Below are positions 9,078-19,329 of a DNA stretch of 64,000 bases, in pieces. The position numbers and the translations under genes were made by a program. Origin of the DNA: CAZGNZ01 sp964527215. GTDB lineage: Bacteria; Fidelibacterota; Marinisomatia; SCGC-AAA003-L08; JACNLC01. The stretch spans positions 80,905 to 144,904 of the forward strand of contig CAZGNZ010000003.1 in assembly GCA_964527215.1 (NCBI GenBank), written 5' to 3'. Each line of letters begins with the position of its first letter. Within the stretch, counting starts at the first letter, position 1. The notes beneath the pieces are model-generated. The model was not told the DNA's origin. It searched no databases and saw nothing but the letters and a program-made list of their open reading frames with translations.

Positions 9078-10201
9078 GCATCGTCAGTGTTGCACCGCCA
9101 TACCGGGGCGGTATTGCACTGAACACATCAATACTTTGCCAAAAACTTTCCACCACACACAATGTGCTGTGCCTGAATTATAAAAGGCAGTATCCGAATT
9201 TTCTGTTTCCCGGAAAAAGTCAATTTCTTGAAACTCCCCCTGTCATTGATACCCCCTCTGAAAGGATAATCGATTCACTGAATCCCATTTCATGGATTCA
9301 GGCAGCGCAGAAGTTGAAGAAATTCCAACCGGATGGAATCGTGTACCGGTTTTGGAATCCTTTCTTTGCTCCTGCTCTTGGAACCATTGCACGAATCACA
9401 AAACACGGTTTTCCCAATGCGGTCCAAATAGCATTGTGCGATAATATACTCCCGCATGAAAAACATTTTTACGATAGTACCCTTATACGGTACTTTTTCA
9501 ATATCTTGGACGGATTTATTGTCATGGCACCATCAGAAGAAACCGTTTTGCTCAAGTTTTTACCTGAGGCCAACTATAAACGTGTCCATCATCCGCTGAC
9601 AAATATTTTTCCCGAAGCAGCCGATCAGGCAGAAAGCAGGGCTCAACTTGGGCTGAAACAGCGCCATATCATTTTGTATTTTGGACTTGTCAGGAAGTAT
9701 AAAGGGCTGGATGTGCTCATCAAGGCTGCTGCCCTGATGAAAAATCAATTAAAGGACTTTCATGTTCTGGCTCTTGGTGAGTGCTACGAGGACAAATCAC
9801 ACTACAGGGAATTAATACGCGAATTGGGTGTGGAGGATGTATTCAGTTGGGATGACCGGTTTATTCCGGATAATGAGCTGACTCATTACTTCTCAGCTGC
9901 TGATGTTGTCGCCTTACCGTATAAATCCGCGACCCAAAGCGGTGTCGTGCCTTTGGCATACCATTTTAATGTGCCAGTAGTTGTGACCAACGTTGGCGGA
10001 CTGCCGGAAATGGTGGAAAATGGTAAGTCCGGTTTTCTGATCCCGCCGGATGATCCGAAAGCACTGGCCGACTGCCTGTCATCCAATCTCGGCAGCGGAA
10101 TATTTTCCGGGATGACGGATTTTATTGTGGATTACAAAGATCGGTTTTCCTGGCAGAAGCTTATTTCCGGATTGGAGGATGTGATACATAATGCAGATTA
10201 A
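9068..10201 (+). CDS. Family 4 glycosyltransferase
   Basis: A 377-residue GT-B enzyme. The N-terminal half has a G-rich acceptor-side loop (PPYRGGIALNTS). The C-terminal half carries LYFGLVRKYKGLD, a classic GT4 donor-domain strand, and GGLPEMVENGKSGFLIPPDD, which holds the nucleotide-sugar binding Glu. It overlaps the upstream glycosyltransferase by 10 nt and the next one by 11 nt, so translation is coupled. Substrate is unknown; the context is assembly of a surface polysaccharide or glycolipid. Confidence 0.9.
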   Translation: MRLGIVSVAPPYRGGIALNTSILCQKLSTTHNVLCLNYKRQYPNFLFPGKSQFLETPPVIDTPSERIIDSLNPISWIQAAQKLKKFQPDGIVYRFWNPFFAPALGTIARITKHGFPNAVQIALCDNILPHEKHFYDSTLIRYFFNILDGFIVMAPSEETVLLKFLPEANYKRVHHPLTNIFPEAADQAESRAQLGLKQRHIILYFGLVRKYKGLDVLIKAAALMKNQLKDFHVLALGECYEDKSHYRELIRELGVEDVFSWDDRFIPDNELTHYFSAADVVALPYKSATQSGVVPLAYHFNVPVVVTNVGGLPEMVENGKSGFLIPPDDPKALADCLSSNLGSGIFSGMTDFIVDYKDRFSWQKLISGLEDVIHNAD

Positions 10202-11018
10202 TACTGCCATCCTGATCCTCAACTGGAACGGTGCCGCGTTCTTGGAGGACTGCCTGAATTCCGTGCTGCCCATGGCATCAGACAACACCCGGATTTGCGT
10301 GATCGACAATCACTCTAATGACAATTCTGTTTCATTTGTTACTGAGAACTATCCCGGTGTGGATCTCATCCAGCTGTCCGAAAATTATCTGTACGCCGGC
10401 GGAAACAACCGCGGTGCAGCGGCGATCCGGGACCTTCAGGCTGAGTACTACCTGTTTCTCAATAATGACACCGTTGCGGATTCCGCGATGGTGACTGAGC
10501 TTTTAAAAGCCTCGGATAAGTTCGGTAAGGAGAATGTTTACGGTCCCAAGATTTTATATAATGATGCAAAAGATCGGCTCTGGTATGCCGGGGGAAACCT
10601 GAATCTTCGGAAAGGTGTCATGAGCCATCGCGGTATCAGAGAAACTGACACCGGCCAATATGACCGGATTGAAGAAACCGGATTTGTCACCGGATGCTGC
10701 CTCATGATTTCCTCTGACCTGTTTCAAAAATTGAATGGATTTGACGAATCGTTTCGAATGTACAATGAAGATGTGGATTTGTGTCTCAGAGCGCGGACGT
10801 TGAACAGCAGATGCTATTTTGTCCCAGAAGCCAGATTGTATCACAAGGTTTCTGCGAGTATTGGCGGGAATCTTTCTGTCGCGAAAAACCGCCGGAAACT
10901 GCGGTCCGCCTGGCAGCTGTATAAAAAACATATGACCGGACTCGCAAGAATATTCGGATTTATATCATATATGACAAATTCTATGAACAGTGCAGTGAAG
11001 GCGGCGGCAAACTCATGA
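10191..11018 (+). CDS. Family 2 glycosyltransferase, rhamnosyltransferase-like
   Basis: A 275-residue GT-A enzyme with no transmembrane anchor. Motifs are ILNWNGAAFLEDCLNSVL at the N-terminus, NNDTVAD (DxD-like metal site) and MYNEDVDLCLRA, the EDVDLC block characteristic of WbbL-type enzymes that transfer rhamnose and related sugars. It starts inside the end of the GT4 gene and overlaps the sulfotransferase gene by 4 nt. The donor sugar is inferred from family resemblance only. Confidence 0.88.
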   Translation: MQINTAILILNWNGAAFLEDCLNSVLPMASDNTRICVIDNHSNDNSVSFVTENYPGVDLIQLSENYLYAGGNNRGAAAIRDLQAEYYLFLNNDTVADSAMVTELLKASDKFGKENVYGPKILYNDAKDRLWYAGGNLNLRKGVMSHRGIRETDTGQYDRIEETGFVTGCCLMISSDLFQKLNGFDESFRMYNEDVDLCLRARTLNSRCYFVPEARLYHKVSASIGGNLSVAKNRRKLRSAWQLYKKHMTGLARIFGFISYMTNSMNSAVKAAANS

Positions 11019-11884
11019 GCAGAACTCCCAGCCCGCCCGTCATTATTATTGGTATGCATCGGTCCGGAACTGCAATGATCTCCCGCCATCTCGAAGCATT
11101 TGGTCTGTTTATGGGAGCTCGAAAGGAAATCAACAATGAGTCGGTTTTTTTCCTGAAACTCAATGACTGGCTGCTCTCGCAGTGCGGCGGGTCATGGATG
11201 CACCCCCTGCCAATTCGCGATCTTTTGTGCAATCAGGATACTCTGCCAAAATCTGTTTCTTATCTGAAAGACAGCCTGAAATCTCTCCGCAGCATTGAAT
11301 TTTCCGGTGCATGCAGATTTCTGAGTTGTCGCGATATCGCACATATCAGCACACCGTGGGGATGGAAAGATCCCCGGAATACTTTCACCTTGCCGGTCTG
11401 GCGGGAGATATTCCCAAATGCCAGAATCGTCCATATTTTCCGGCACGGGGTGGATGTGGCCCGCAGTCTGAAAGTCCGGCGGGAGTACGTCGTGCGGCTG
11501 TACTGGCAGAAGTACCGTCAACACCGACTGATACACCAGATAATCCCGAAGCGGAAGGGATTTTCAGATACGGAACTCTGCGCTGATTTGAGCGGCGGAC
11601 TGTCGTTATGGGAATTGTATATGACTGAAGCAGAAAAGATCTGCAGCGAATTGTCTGATCATTCCCTGGTCATCAGATATGAGCATTATCTCGAAAATCC
11701 AGTATCAGAACTGGAGCGAATGCTGAAATTCTGCGAACTTGATTTTCGCAAATCCCGTGTGGAAGAAGTCTGCAGGGATGTCAATCCCGACCGCGCATTT
11801 GCCTATCGAAATAATCCGGAAGCCGTCGCATTTGCCGAAAGAAATTCAGCAGTACTGGATCGCTTTGGCTATCAATCAAATTAA
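11015..11884 (+). CDS. Sulfotransferase family protein (glycan locus)
   Basis: A 289-residue protein whose N-terminal IIIGMHRSGTAMIS is the 5'-phosphosulfate-binding P-loop of PAPS-dependent sulfotransferases. A second motif, RIVHIFRHGVDVARS, corresponds to the 3'-phosphate site. It overlaps the preceding glycosyltransferase (ATGA), suggesting that a sugar made by this locus is sulfated. That is inference, since members of this superfamily also act on lipids and proteins. The C-terminal ENPVSELERMLKFCEL helix is also typical of the family. Confidence 0.87.
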   Translation: MSRTPSPPVIIIGMHRSGTAMISRHLEAFGLFMGARKEINNESVFFLKLNDWLLSQCGGSWMHPLPIRDLLCNQDTLPKSVSYLKDSLKSLRSIEFSGACRFLSCRDIAHISTPWGWKDPRNTFTLPVWREIFPNARIVHIFRHGVDVARSLKVRREYVVRLYWQKYRQHRLIHQIIPKRKGFSDTELCADLSGGLSLWELYMTEAEKICSELSDHSLVIRYEHYLENPVSELERMLKFCELDFRKSRVEEVCRDVNPDRAFAYRNNPEAVAFAERNSAVLDRFGYQSN

Positions 11885-11922
11885 CTGACATGAACCATTC
11901 CACTCAGCCTACAGGAAAAAAT

Positions 11923-14292
11923 ATGCCAGACAAAAAACCGAAACTTGGAATACTGACCAACGAATATTTCTGGATTATCTTAATCCTGCTGACCATAAAT
12001 ATCCTTTTTTTCCATAAGCTGGCCATCGGCTCTCATGTTTTTATGGGGGGCGATTCCATGGCTCCCACCGCCATGAATGCAGGCATTAAGCTGGCAGAGG
12101 AGAAATATGGCGAATATCCGGAATGGTTTCCGTGGATTTTCAGCGGTCTGCCCACGACCCAGTCATTCATCAATATCAGCCACCATTATCTGCCGCAGAA
12201 TCTGATCAGTTTTTTGACAATGATGGGGTTACCCGCATTCTGGAATTTCCTTCTGCACTATCTTTTCGCCGGAATTGGCATGTACATTCTGATGAAACGG
12301 CTGGGCGCCGGGATGTCAGCTTCGCTGCTGAGCGGCATTTCGTTTATGGTTATGCCGTACATGGTGACCATGATCGTCCATGGACACGGCAGTCAGATGA
12401 TGACGGCGTCCTATATCCCCTGGGTACTCTGGGCTCTGATTCGCGTCCGCGAAATGCCCGGGTTCCAAACTGCGGGAATCCTGGCCCTGCTGGCAGGGCT
12501 GCAGCTTCAGCGGGGACATATCCAGATCGCCTACTACACATGGTTAATGGCGGGTTTGTATCTGTTGATATGGGCGATTGATGCAATTCGGCAGAAGAGT
12601 AAGCGGGAATTCATTGGATTGGGATTTGCTGCAGGGGCTCTGGGGGTCGGCCTGGGACTGGCGATGTCGATTTATCTGCCGGTGACAGAGTACACACCCT
12701 ATTCCATTCGCGGAACCGGGGCCGGCGGCGGAACCGGATTTGAGTATGCCACCCAGTGGTCTTTCAGCTTTGGTGAAATGATGACCTTCCTGCTGCCTTC
12801 TTTTTACGGTTTCGGCGGCCCCGCATACTGGGGAGGCATGCCCTTTACTGACTATCCGAATTACATGGGGATACTGGTGCTGCAGCTTGGGATTTACGGA
12901 TTGATTTACTCAAAGCTGCAGATTCGCTGGTTCCTGCTGGTAACTGCACTCCTGGCACTGCTGCTGTCGTTTGGGAAAAATTTCTTTCTGTACCAGTTCT
13001 TCTACAACCTGTTTCCTTATTTCAACAAGTTTCGTGTTCCGGTGATGTTTTTGATTCTTACGCAGTTCTGCTTTTCAGGACTTGCCGGACTGGGATTCAG
13101 CGAAATCATCCGGCAGCTGAAAGATGAGCAAAACCGAAAGCGCTTTCTGGTTATTTTCATGTCAGTGGCTGGTCTCGGACTGGTTCTTCTGGTTTTGGGA
13201 GGACAGATTCTGAATGCACTGCCGATTCCATCCTCCCAGTATGCGGCGATCAACGAACTCCGTCTGAGCCTCATTGAAAGCGATACGCTGTACATTATGG
13301 TGATCCTGCTGGCCGCCTCCGGTATCCTGCTTATCACCCATCAGCGCTGGCTTCCGCTAAAAGTCGGAATATCCGCTGTGCTTATTCTTTCTCTGGCAGA
13401 TATGGGCAATGTGGATTTCAAGATCATTCAGCCTGAACCGGAAACCTACCGGACAGGTACACTGCGGAAAATGAGCTTTCGTGAGAACTATCTTGCTGAG
13501 GATGAGATTATTCGGCATTTGCAGGAAAATGAACACCCGTATCGAATTCTTCCGCTGGGCCGTCTTCAGGGTGAAACCCGGTTTTCCGCATTCGGGATCG
13601 AAAGCGTAGGAGGATATCACCCCGCCAAACTGGCCAATTATAACCGCATTCTCAGTGATGTCGGTTTCAACACCATGGGCATGCTTCAGATGCTGAATGT
13701 CCAGTTCCTCCTTTCTCCGGAAAAGATTCAGCACCCCTTGTTCGAGGAACAGTATGCAGGAGACTACATGTATTCCGGGACTCTCGTCCCGTTGTTTGTT
13801 TATCGTTTCAAAAACAGTTTTCCCCGAATTTTTCCGGTCTCGAAAATCCGGTTGATTCCAGACCCGGCAGAGCAGCTTATGGCATTAAAAAAGGGGGAGT
13901 TTGATCCGCGAAGCGATTCGTTTGTTTCTGAAAAACTGTCCCGATATTCGTGGAACCCGGCTCTGGTTTCAGTAGAAAACCTGAAATGGACACCCAATGA
14001 AATTTCTGTAGATGTTCAGACCGGGGAACCGCAATTCCTGGTTTTCAGTGAGGTGTACTATCCTGCCGGATGGGAAGCACTGGTTGACGGTGTCCCACAG
14101 GCCATCGTCCAGGTAAACTCATTCCTGCGCGGACTGGAGGTGCCCGCGGGTCATCACACGGTTGAAATGCGGTTTGAACCCGGGAAAGTACAGACCGGTA
14201 AACTGGTTTCTGTCATTTCTCTTCTGATAATACTAACTTCCATCATTCTGCCGGTATTCATCAAAAAACATCGGCAGACGCCACAGGTATGA
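11923..14292 (+). CDS. YfhO-like polytopic membrane protein
   Basis: About 789 residues. A dozen or so hydrophobic segments run from residue 15 to about 470, followed by a roughly 270-residue extracytoplasmic domain and a last helix near the C-terminus. This architecture, with the GGDS and PEWFPWIFSGLP region between helices 1 and 2, fits bacterial YfhO-family proteins, GT-C-like proteins linked to glycosylation of surface polymers. ATG 11923 is preferred because AGGAAAA lies six bases upstream; ATG 11890 is the longer alternative. It is the last gene of the glycan cluster. Confidence 0.82.
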   Translation: MPDKKPKLGILTNEYFWIILILLTINILFFHKLAIGSHVFMGGDSMAPTAMNAGIKLAEEKYGEYPEWFPWIFSGLPTTQSFINISHHYLPQNLISFLTMMGLPAFWNFLLHYLFAGIGMYILMKRLGAGMSASLLSGISFMVMPYMVTMIVHGHGSQMMTASYIPWVLWALIRVREMPGFQTAGILALLAGLQLQRGHIQIAYYTWLMAGLYLLIWAIDAIRQKSKREFIGLGFAAGALGVGLGLAMSIYLPVTEYTPYSIRGTGAGGGTGFEYATQWSFSFGEMMTFLLPSFYGFGGPAYWGGMPFTDYPNYMGILVLQLGIYGLIYSKLQIRWFLLVTALLALLLSFGKNFFLYQFFYNLFPYFNKFRVPVMFLILTQFCFSGLAGLGFSEIIRQLKDEQNRKRFLVIFMSVAGLGLVLLVLGGQILNALPIPSSQYAAINELRLSLIESDTLYIMVILLAASGILLITHQRWLPLKVGISAVLILSLADMGNVDFKIIQPEPETYRTGTLRKMSFRENYLAEDEIIRHLQENEHPYRILPLGRLQGETRFSAFGIESVGGYHPAKLANYNRILSDVGFNTMGMLQMLNVQFLLSPEKIQHPLFEEQYAGDYMYSGTLVPLFVYRFKNSFPRIFPVSKIRLIPDPAEQLMALKKGEFDPRSDSFVSEKLSRYSWNPALVSVENLKWTPNEISVDVQTGEPQFLVFSEVYYPAGWEALVDGVPQAIVQVNSFLRGLEVPAGHHTVEMRFEPGKVQTGKLVSVISLLIILTSIILPVFIKKHRQTPQV

Positions 14293-14377
14293 CCTGCCGA
14301 CTATTCATGAATAGCGCGGGACCGGCATGAGGTCGAATATTTTCATGTTGATGCAGCGAACTTCACGGGTTGCCTAA

Positions 14378-15550
14378 ATGAATTTCTACAAACATTCACT
14401 GAATATCAAAATCGGTCTTTTTCTTATCGGAATTGCCGTGACCTTCGCGCTTTTTGCATTGAACTGGTATTTCATTAAAGCTATTCGGCAGGATGCCCGT
14501 CAGCAGGTGGAGCATCTGGCAGTGGCATACTCCGACGCCATCAACAATACGGAAGGCGATGATATTCGGTACGTGATGGAATACATCATGCCCACCATCC
14601 ACTTTCCCATTATTATTACATCAGCAGACGGAACGATTTACGCCTGGAAAAATCTCAATCTCACCATATCCGACAGCGAGGCAGAATTTGACGCAAAGCT
14701 GGTTCGGTTGGCAGAGCAGATGGATCAGGATTTCGAACCGCTCGAAGTGATACTGGTGGCCGATCAGACGATGAAAATACATTATGGTGATTCAACCATC
14801 ATTAAGCAGCTTCAATGGCTGCCTTATCTAGAGATAGCGGGGATCCTGATTTTTATAATCATTGGATTTGTGGGATTTCAGGTCATTCGGAAAAGTGAGA
14901 AAAACTTCATCTGGGCCGGTCTGGCGCGGGAAGCAGCCCATCAGCTGGGTACCCCCATTTCCTCCCTGCTGGGCTGGGTGAACCTGATTGAGGATGACCA
15001 TGATGATCCGGAAATGATTCTGCAGGGTATGCACCAGGATCTTCAGCGTCTTCAGGATATTTCAGAGCGTTTTCACAAAATCGGATCCAAACCGCTGATG
15101 GAGGACATTGAGCTTCGGCAGCTTTCTGAAAGGATATGCAGCTATATGAGAAGCCGGATTCCAGCCAGTTCAAAAATGTCGATTCGGCTCAAGGGAGAAG
15201 ACGTTCTTGATGTTGAAGGTGAACGCATCCTCATTTCATGGGCAATAGAAAATCTGATTAAAAATGCGCTGGACGCCGGAACCGGCGGTAGAGGTGAAAT
15301 TACCGTTTCTCTGGCGGGTGAGCCTGAGACAGCAGTGATCGATATCATGGATACCGGTTCCGGAATTCCGCGGAGACACCGTAATGATATCTTTAAACCC
15401 GGATACAGCACAAAAAAAAGAGGTTGGGGACTTGGTCTGAGCCTGACACGCCGCATTGTGGAGGAAATCCACCACGGGAAACTGAGACTCCTTCGATCAA
15501 GGCCCGGCGAAACAGTGTTTCGGCTTCATCTGCCCCGCCGGCAGAAATAA
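14378..15550 (+). CDS. Orphan membrane sensor histidine kinase
   Basis: A 390-residue kinase. TM1 (about 11-31) and TM2 (about 152-172) bracket a roughly 120-residue periplasmic sensor domain. The H-box EAAHQLGTPISS has the phosphorylatable His188. The ATPase domain shows NLIKNALDAG (N box), DTGSGIP (G1) and GWGLGLSLTRRIV (G2). No response regulator is adjacent; neighbours are the glycan locus and a DUF349 gene, so the partner must be elsewhere. The short linker from TM2 to the H-box suggests no HAMP domain. Confidence 0.9.
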   Translation: MNFYKHSLNIKIGLFLIGIAVTFALFALNWYFIKAIRQDARQQVEHLAVAYSDAINNTEGDDIRYVMEYIMPTIHFPIIITSADGTIYAWKNLNLTISDSEAEFDAKLVRLAEQMDQDFEPLEVILVADQTMKIHYGDSTIIKQLQWLPYLEIAGILIFIIIGFVGFQVIRKSEKNFIWAGLAREAAHQLGTPISSLLGWVNLIEDDHDDPEMILQGMHQDLQRLQDISERFHKIGSKPLMEDIELRQLSERICSYMRSRIPASSKMSIRLKGEDVLDVEGERILISWAIENLIKNALDAGTGGRGEITVSLAGEPETAVIDIMDTGSGIPRRHRNDIFKPGYSTKKRGWGLGLSLTRRIVEEIHHGKLRLLRSRPGETVFRLHLPRRQK

Positions 15551-15786
15551 TATCTCCCCACCTTTGCGCAGCGGCTGGCTGACTTTCAGCAGGGACCCTG
15601 GAATTCACGGGCTCAATATCTGCCGCCCCCGTCCACAATAGTTCTTTTCCACCGTCTGAAATCTCTTTAAGTTTGCTGGCATTTTATGACAATATTGTCC
15701 TGAATATGCCTTCCGGCGGATCGAGAAAGAAAATCTCGGCGACAAAACGAAATAATGAACAGCAATAAATTACAAAGCGTATCGCG

Positions 15787-18700
15787 ATGGATTATATGTA
15801 TGAGAACCCAATCCCTGACGAGGTGTCAGAGGATTCTTTGAACACTGGGGAAACCGAAACTCCAGCACTCCCGCAAACTGAACCAGCCAATCCCGAGCCT
15901 GATAAATCTACACGAACGGGAATTCCCGAAACAGATATAACATCGAATGAATCGGAAACAGGGCTATCGGATGACTCTCCGCCTGAGGAAATTCCGGAAT
16001 CTGGTGCATCTGATACCGACCCCATCAGTCAGGATACTGACCCTTCGTCAGCTCACATTGAAAATCCTGAGAGCGGAGGAATGCAACCCGAACCTGATAT
16101 TCAGGATGAGCCGGATTCACCAAGTCCAGATCAACAGACGGATTTATCGGACAGTACGGTGGAAAGCGCGGATTCAACGGATTCTGTCGGTTCTGCTGAT
16201 GCGCCAATTCCCGAAGCGGGCAGCGATGAAGGTCCCGCCGATTCGGATTCTGCCCAGCCGGCGGATCCGGTTCACGATGAGGAAACCGATACGGCTGATG
16301 CGCCAATTCCCGAAGCGGACAGCGATGAAAACCACACCGACATAGATTCTGCCCAGCCGGCGGAACCAGTTCACGATGAGAAAACTGTTGCTGCTGATGC
16401 GCCAATTCCCGAAGCGGGCAGCGATGAAGGTCGCGCCGACTCGGATTCTGCCCAGCCGGCAGATCCAGTTCACGATGAGGAAACCGTTACTGCTGATGCA
16501 CCAATTCCCGAAGCGGACAGCGATGAAGGCCCCGCTGACATAGATTCTGCCCAGCCGGCGGAACCAGTTCACGATGAGAAAACCGTAAAGGCTGATGATG
16601 TCGCAACTGATTCCGAAACCGAAAGTGAATCCGTTGAGTCAGAATCCAGTGATACTGTTACAGGTGAGAAACCAACCGGTTCGGAGTCCGCTGAAACCGA
16701 CCATGATTCAGATGCCGAGCTGATAACGGAACGGTACGAAAACCTGCTGAACAAATGCGAGAAACTGAAAGAGGAATATCAGTCATTTGAAACCAAGGCG
16801 GATGTGCTGCTGCAGGTGGACAGCCTCCTTGAGTATTTACCGCAAGTGACATTTTTGGGTGACTTCACACAGGCAATTCAGGATTTGGAAGCCATTCAGA
16901 ACGATGCTCAGAACCATTTGCAGGAAAGCCTGTCCCGAAAAGAAGCTCTCTGCGAACAAGCGGAAGCGGTGAGTGAATCTGAAGATTGGGATACAACGGC
17001 AGAAACGTTTTCCGAACTGCAGAAAGAATGGCGGACAATCGGGCAGGTTCCGAAAGAGTTCACCGATCAGATATGGGCACGGTTCCGAGCTGCAAAGGAT
17101 TCTTTCTATGAAAGGTACAAGCTTCATCTGAAAGAGGAAAAGCAGATCAATCTGATTGAACAGGAAAAACTGTGTGACCAGGCTGAGGAACTCAGCACAT
17201 CCACCGATTGGAAAAATACCAGCGAACGTATTGCTTCGCTTCAGGCGGAGTGGAAGGAAATTGGGTCGCCGCCGGGAACCTTGCAGAAAAGATTTCAGGC
17301 TGCAGTTGACACTTTTTTTGAGCGCCGTTCAATTCATTTCGAGAAAATGGATCGGGAACGCCGTGAAAATCTTGTAATTAAAGAAAAGCTATGTGAAATA
17401 GCCGATTCTTTGAAGGATTCCACTGACTGGAACCGAACCGGCGAACGATTTATCAAACTGCAGCAGGACTGGCATCAGATTGGACCGGTCCCTCAGGAAA
17501 GATCCGATGAGATCTGGGAGCGTTTTTGTTCTGCGGCAGATCATTTCTTTGCAAAACGGAACGAGTTCTATGAGAAACGGGACGCGGAGATGCTGGTTAA
17601 TCTCCATAAGAAAGAAACATTGTGCGAAGCTGCGGAAAGCATGATGAATTCTGAGGAATGGGTCAAAACCGGTGAAAAACTGATTCTGCTTCAGGAAGAC
17701 TGGAAGCGGATAGGAATGGTCCCGAAAGACAAAGCCGATGCTGTCTGGGATCGGTTTCGAAAAGCCAATGACCAGTTCTTTAATCACCGTAAAGAGCATT
17801 ACAAGGAACAGGAAAAAGAAAGAAAAGCAAACCTGAACCTGAAACGGGATCTTTGTACTCAGGCAGAAGCACTGCTGGATGATGAGAACTGGAAATCAGC
17901 CGAACGCAAGATGAAACAGCTTCAGGAAGACTGGAAGAAAATCGGTCCGGTTCCAAAAAATAAATCGGATGCAGTCTGGACCCGTTTCCGATCGGCTGCA
18001 GACACCTTCTTTGAAAAACGAAATAAAATTCTCGAAAGTATTCGTGCGGAAAACTACGTTAAAAAGGAAGAGCTCTGTAAAATTGCCGAAGGACTGATTG
18101 AATCCACTGAATGGAAAGAGACCACTGAACGGTTCAAGGACCTTCAGCGTGAGTGGAAACAAACCGGTCCCGTGGATCCGGAAAAATCTGATGAGATCTG
18201 GAATCGTTTTCGTCAGGCTGCCGACGTTTTCTTTGAAAAACGGAACCACTACTATGAGGAGGAAGACTCCGAATGGCGGGAGCATCTTGCTGCAAAGGAA
18301 AAACTGGTTGCCAAAGCTGAGTCCATTTCAGAAATTCGCGACTGGCGGGCGGCCGAACAGCAGCTCAAGGATTTACAGCTGGAGTGGAAACAGGTCGGAT
18401 TTATTCCGCAGGATATCGCGGACGCCGTCTGGCACCGTTTTCGAAAAGCCGTCAGTGAGTTTTATTCCCGCCGCAATGCATTCTACAAGGAAAGAGACAA
18501 GGAACGTAAAGAAAACCTGAAGCTGAAGATTGCGCTATGTGAAGAGGCTGAAGCTCTGGCAGGTGACTCCAATCTGAAGCAGGCAGAAAAACAGATTGTC
18601 CATCTGAAAGAAAAGTGGCGCGAGATTGGTCCCGTTCCTCCGCAGAAATCTGATGCCGTCTGGAAACGATTCCGAAGTGCCATTGACGGCTATTTTGACA

Positions 18701-18993
18701 ATCGTTCAGAAGTGTATGATGAAAACCTGAAGGTTAAACAGAAACTGTGTGAAACCGTGGAAAAGCTGAATGTCTCTAGCGATATTCACGGATCCATCGA
18801 AAAGGTGAAAAAACTGCAGGCTGAATGGAAAAAAATCGGTCCGGTTCCTTCCCGGGATATGAACACCATCTGGAAACGGTTTAAAAGCGGATGCGACCGG
18901 GTATTTGAATTGTCGCGTCTTGAACGTCAAGGCAAGGCGGATGACTGGAAATTGAAGCTGTATGAATCATTCCTGAAAACACAGGATAAGTAA
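15787..18993 (+). CDS. Nine-repeat DUF349 protein with acidic tandem-repeat head
   Basis: A 1068-residue cytoplasmic protein without signal or transmembrane segments. Residues 1-310 are extremely rich in Asp, Glu, Ser and Pro and include four 33-residue tandem repeats. Residues about 340-1060 contain nine DUF349 units of about 70 residues, each with a W-x2-IGPVP-like turn and an ending such as DAVWxRFRxAxDxFFxxR. DUF349 proteins are mostly alpha-helical; their function is poorly known. Most family members have fewer units. The start is weakly supported: ATG 15787 lacks a clear ribosome site and ATG 15796 is possible. It is flanked by gaps and looks monocistronic. Confidence 0.88.
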   Translation: MDYMYENPIPDEVSEDSLNTGETETPALPQTEPANPEPDKSTRTGIPETDITSNESETGLSDDSPPEEIPESGASDTDPISQDTDPSSAHIENPESGGMQPEPDIQDEPDSPSPDQQTDLSDSTVESADSTDSVGSADAPIPEAGSDEGPADSDSAQPADPVHDEETDTADAPIPEADSDENHTDIDSAQPAEPVHDEKTVAADAPIPEAGSDEGRADSDSAQPADPVHDEETVTADAPIPEADSDEGPADIDSAQPAEPVHDEKTVKADDVATDSETESESVESESSDTVTGEKPTGSESAETDHDSDAELITERYENLLNKCEKLKEEYQSFETKADVLLQVDSLLEYLPQVTFLGDFTQAIQDLEAIQNDAQNHLQESLSRKEALCEQAEAVSESEDWDTTAETFSELQKEWRTIGQVPKEFTDQIWARFRAAKDSFYERYKLHLKEEKQINLIEQEKLCDQAEELSTSTDWKNTSERIASLQAEWKEIGSPPGTLQKRFQAAVDTFFERRSIHFEKMDRERRENLVIKEKLCEIADSLKDSTDWNRTGERFIKLQQDWHQIGPVPQERSDEIWERFCSAADHFFAKRNEFYEKRDAEMLVNLHKKETLCEAAESMMNSEEWVKTGEKLILLQEDWKRIGMVPKDKADAVWDRFRKANDQFFNHRKEHYKEQEKERKANLNLKRDLCTQAEALLDDENWKSAERKMKQLQEDWKKIGPVPKNKSDAVWTRFRSAADTFFEKRNKILESIRAENYVKKEELCKIAEGLIESTEWKETTERFKDLQREWKQTGPVDPEKSDEIWNRFRQAADVFFEKRNHYYEEEDSEWREHLAAKEKLVAKAESISEIRDWRAAEQQLKDLQLEWKQVGFIPQDIADAVWHRFRKAVSEFYSRRNAFYKERDKERKENLKLKIALCEEAEALAGDSNLKQAEKQIVHLKEKWREIGPVPPQKSDAVWKRFRSAIDGYFDNRSEVYDENLKVKQKLCETVEKLNVSSDIHGSIEKVKKLQAEWKKIGPVPSRDMNTIWKRFKSGCDRVFELSRLERQGKADDWKLKLYESFLKTQDK
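16195..16590 (+). repeat. Four tandem 99-bp repeats inside the DUF349 gene
   Basis: Four in-frame 99-bp units (16195, 16294, 16393, 16492) encode ADAPIPEA..SDE....DSAQPA.PVHDE.T. Odd units read AGSDE..ADSDSAQPAD..DEE and even units ADSDE...DIDSAQPAE..DEK, so the array probably arose by duplicating a 198-bp dimer. Unit number is likely to vary between strains. Confidence 0.93.
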
Positions 18994-19329
18994 CGGATTT
19001 CTTCAAGGGCGGTCAAGTTCGAATCGGTCAGATTTTTCAGGCCCTGATGAGATACAAAGTTTCCGTTTCATAAAATTGCCGTCTCCAAATTCGGCCAAAG
19101 TGACTCTGATACGGTATTGCTGCTGTTAAATTCCCCAATGTGACTCCCATTGTTTCTTCTGCGATGGGTTTTTAGTCGCCGCTGATACGCTCTGTTGAAA
19201 ACACCGGAAGGATGGAACAAAGCCCAATAGACTGCATTTTGGCACGAGTTTTTTCCATCCTGTTTTTACGGATTATTCAAACCCATTAATCCCCAACTTT
19301 TCGGGCACAGACCCAAAATCGGAGAAGAG
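18994..19329. other. Gene-free interval before the protease gene
   Basis: No coding frame is supported. A 9-bp inverted repeat (AGGATGGAA at 19209, TTCCATCCT ending at 19261) encloses about 35 nt and is followed by a TTTTT run at 19263-19267; it could be a weak terminator of upstream readthrough. A TGGCACG word at 19240 resembles a sigma-54 -24 box, but its -12 partner is missing. Confidence 0.4.

Noticed and set aside
19238..19256. TGGCACGAGTTTTTTCC as a sigma-54 promoter for the protease gene
   Set aside because: The -24 box is perfect, but the -12 box lacks both G and C at the required spacing.
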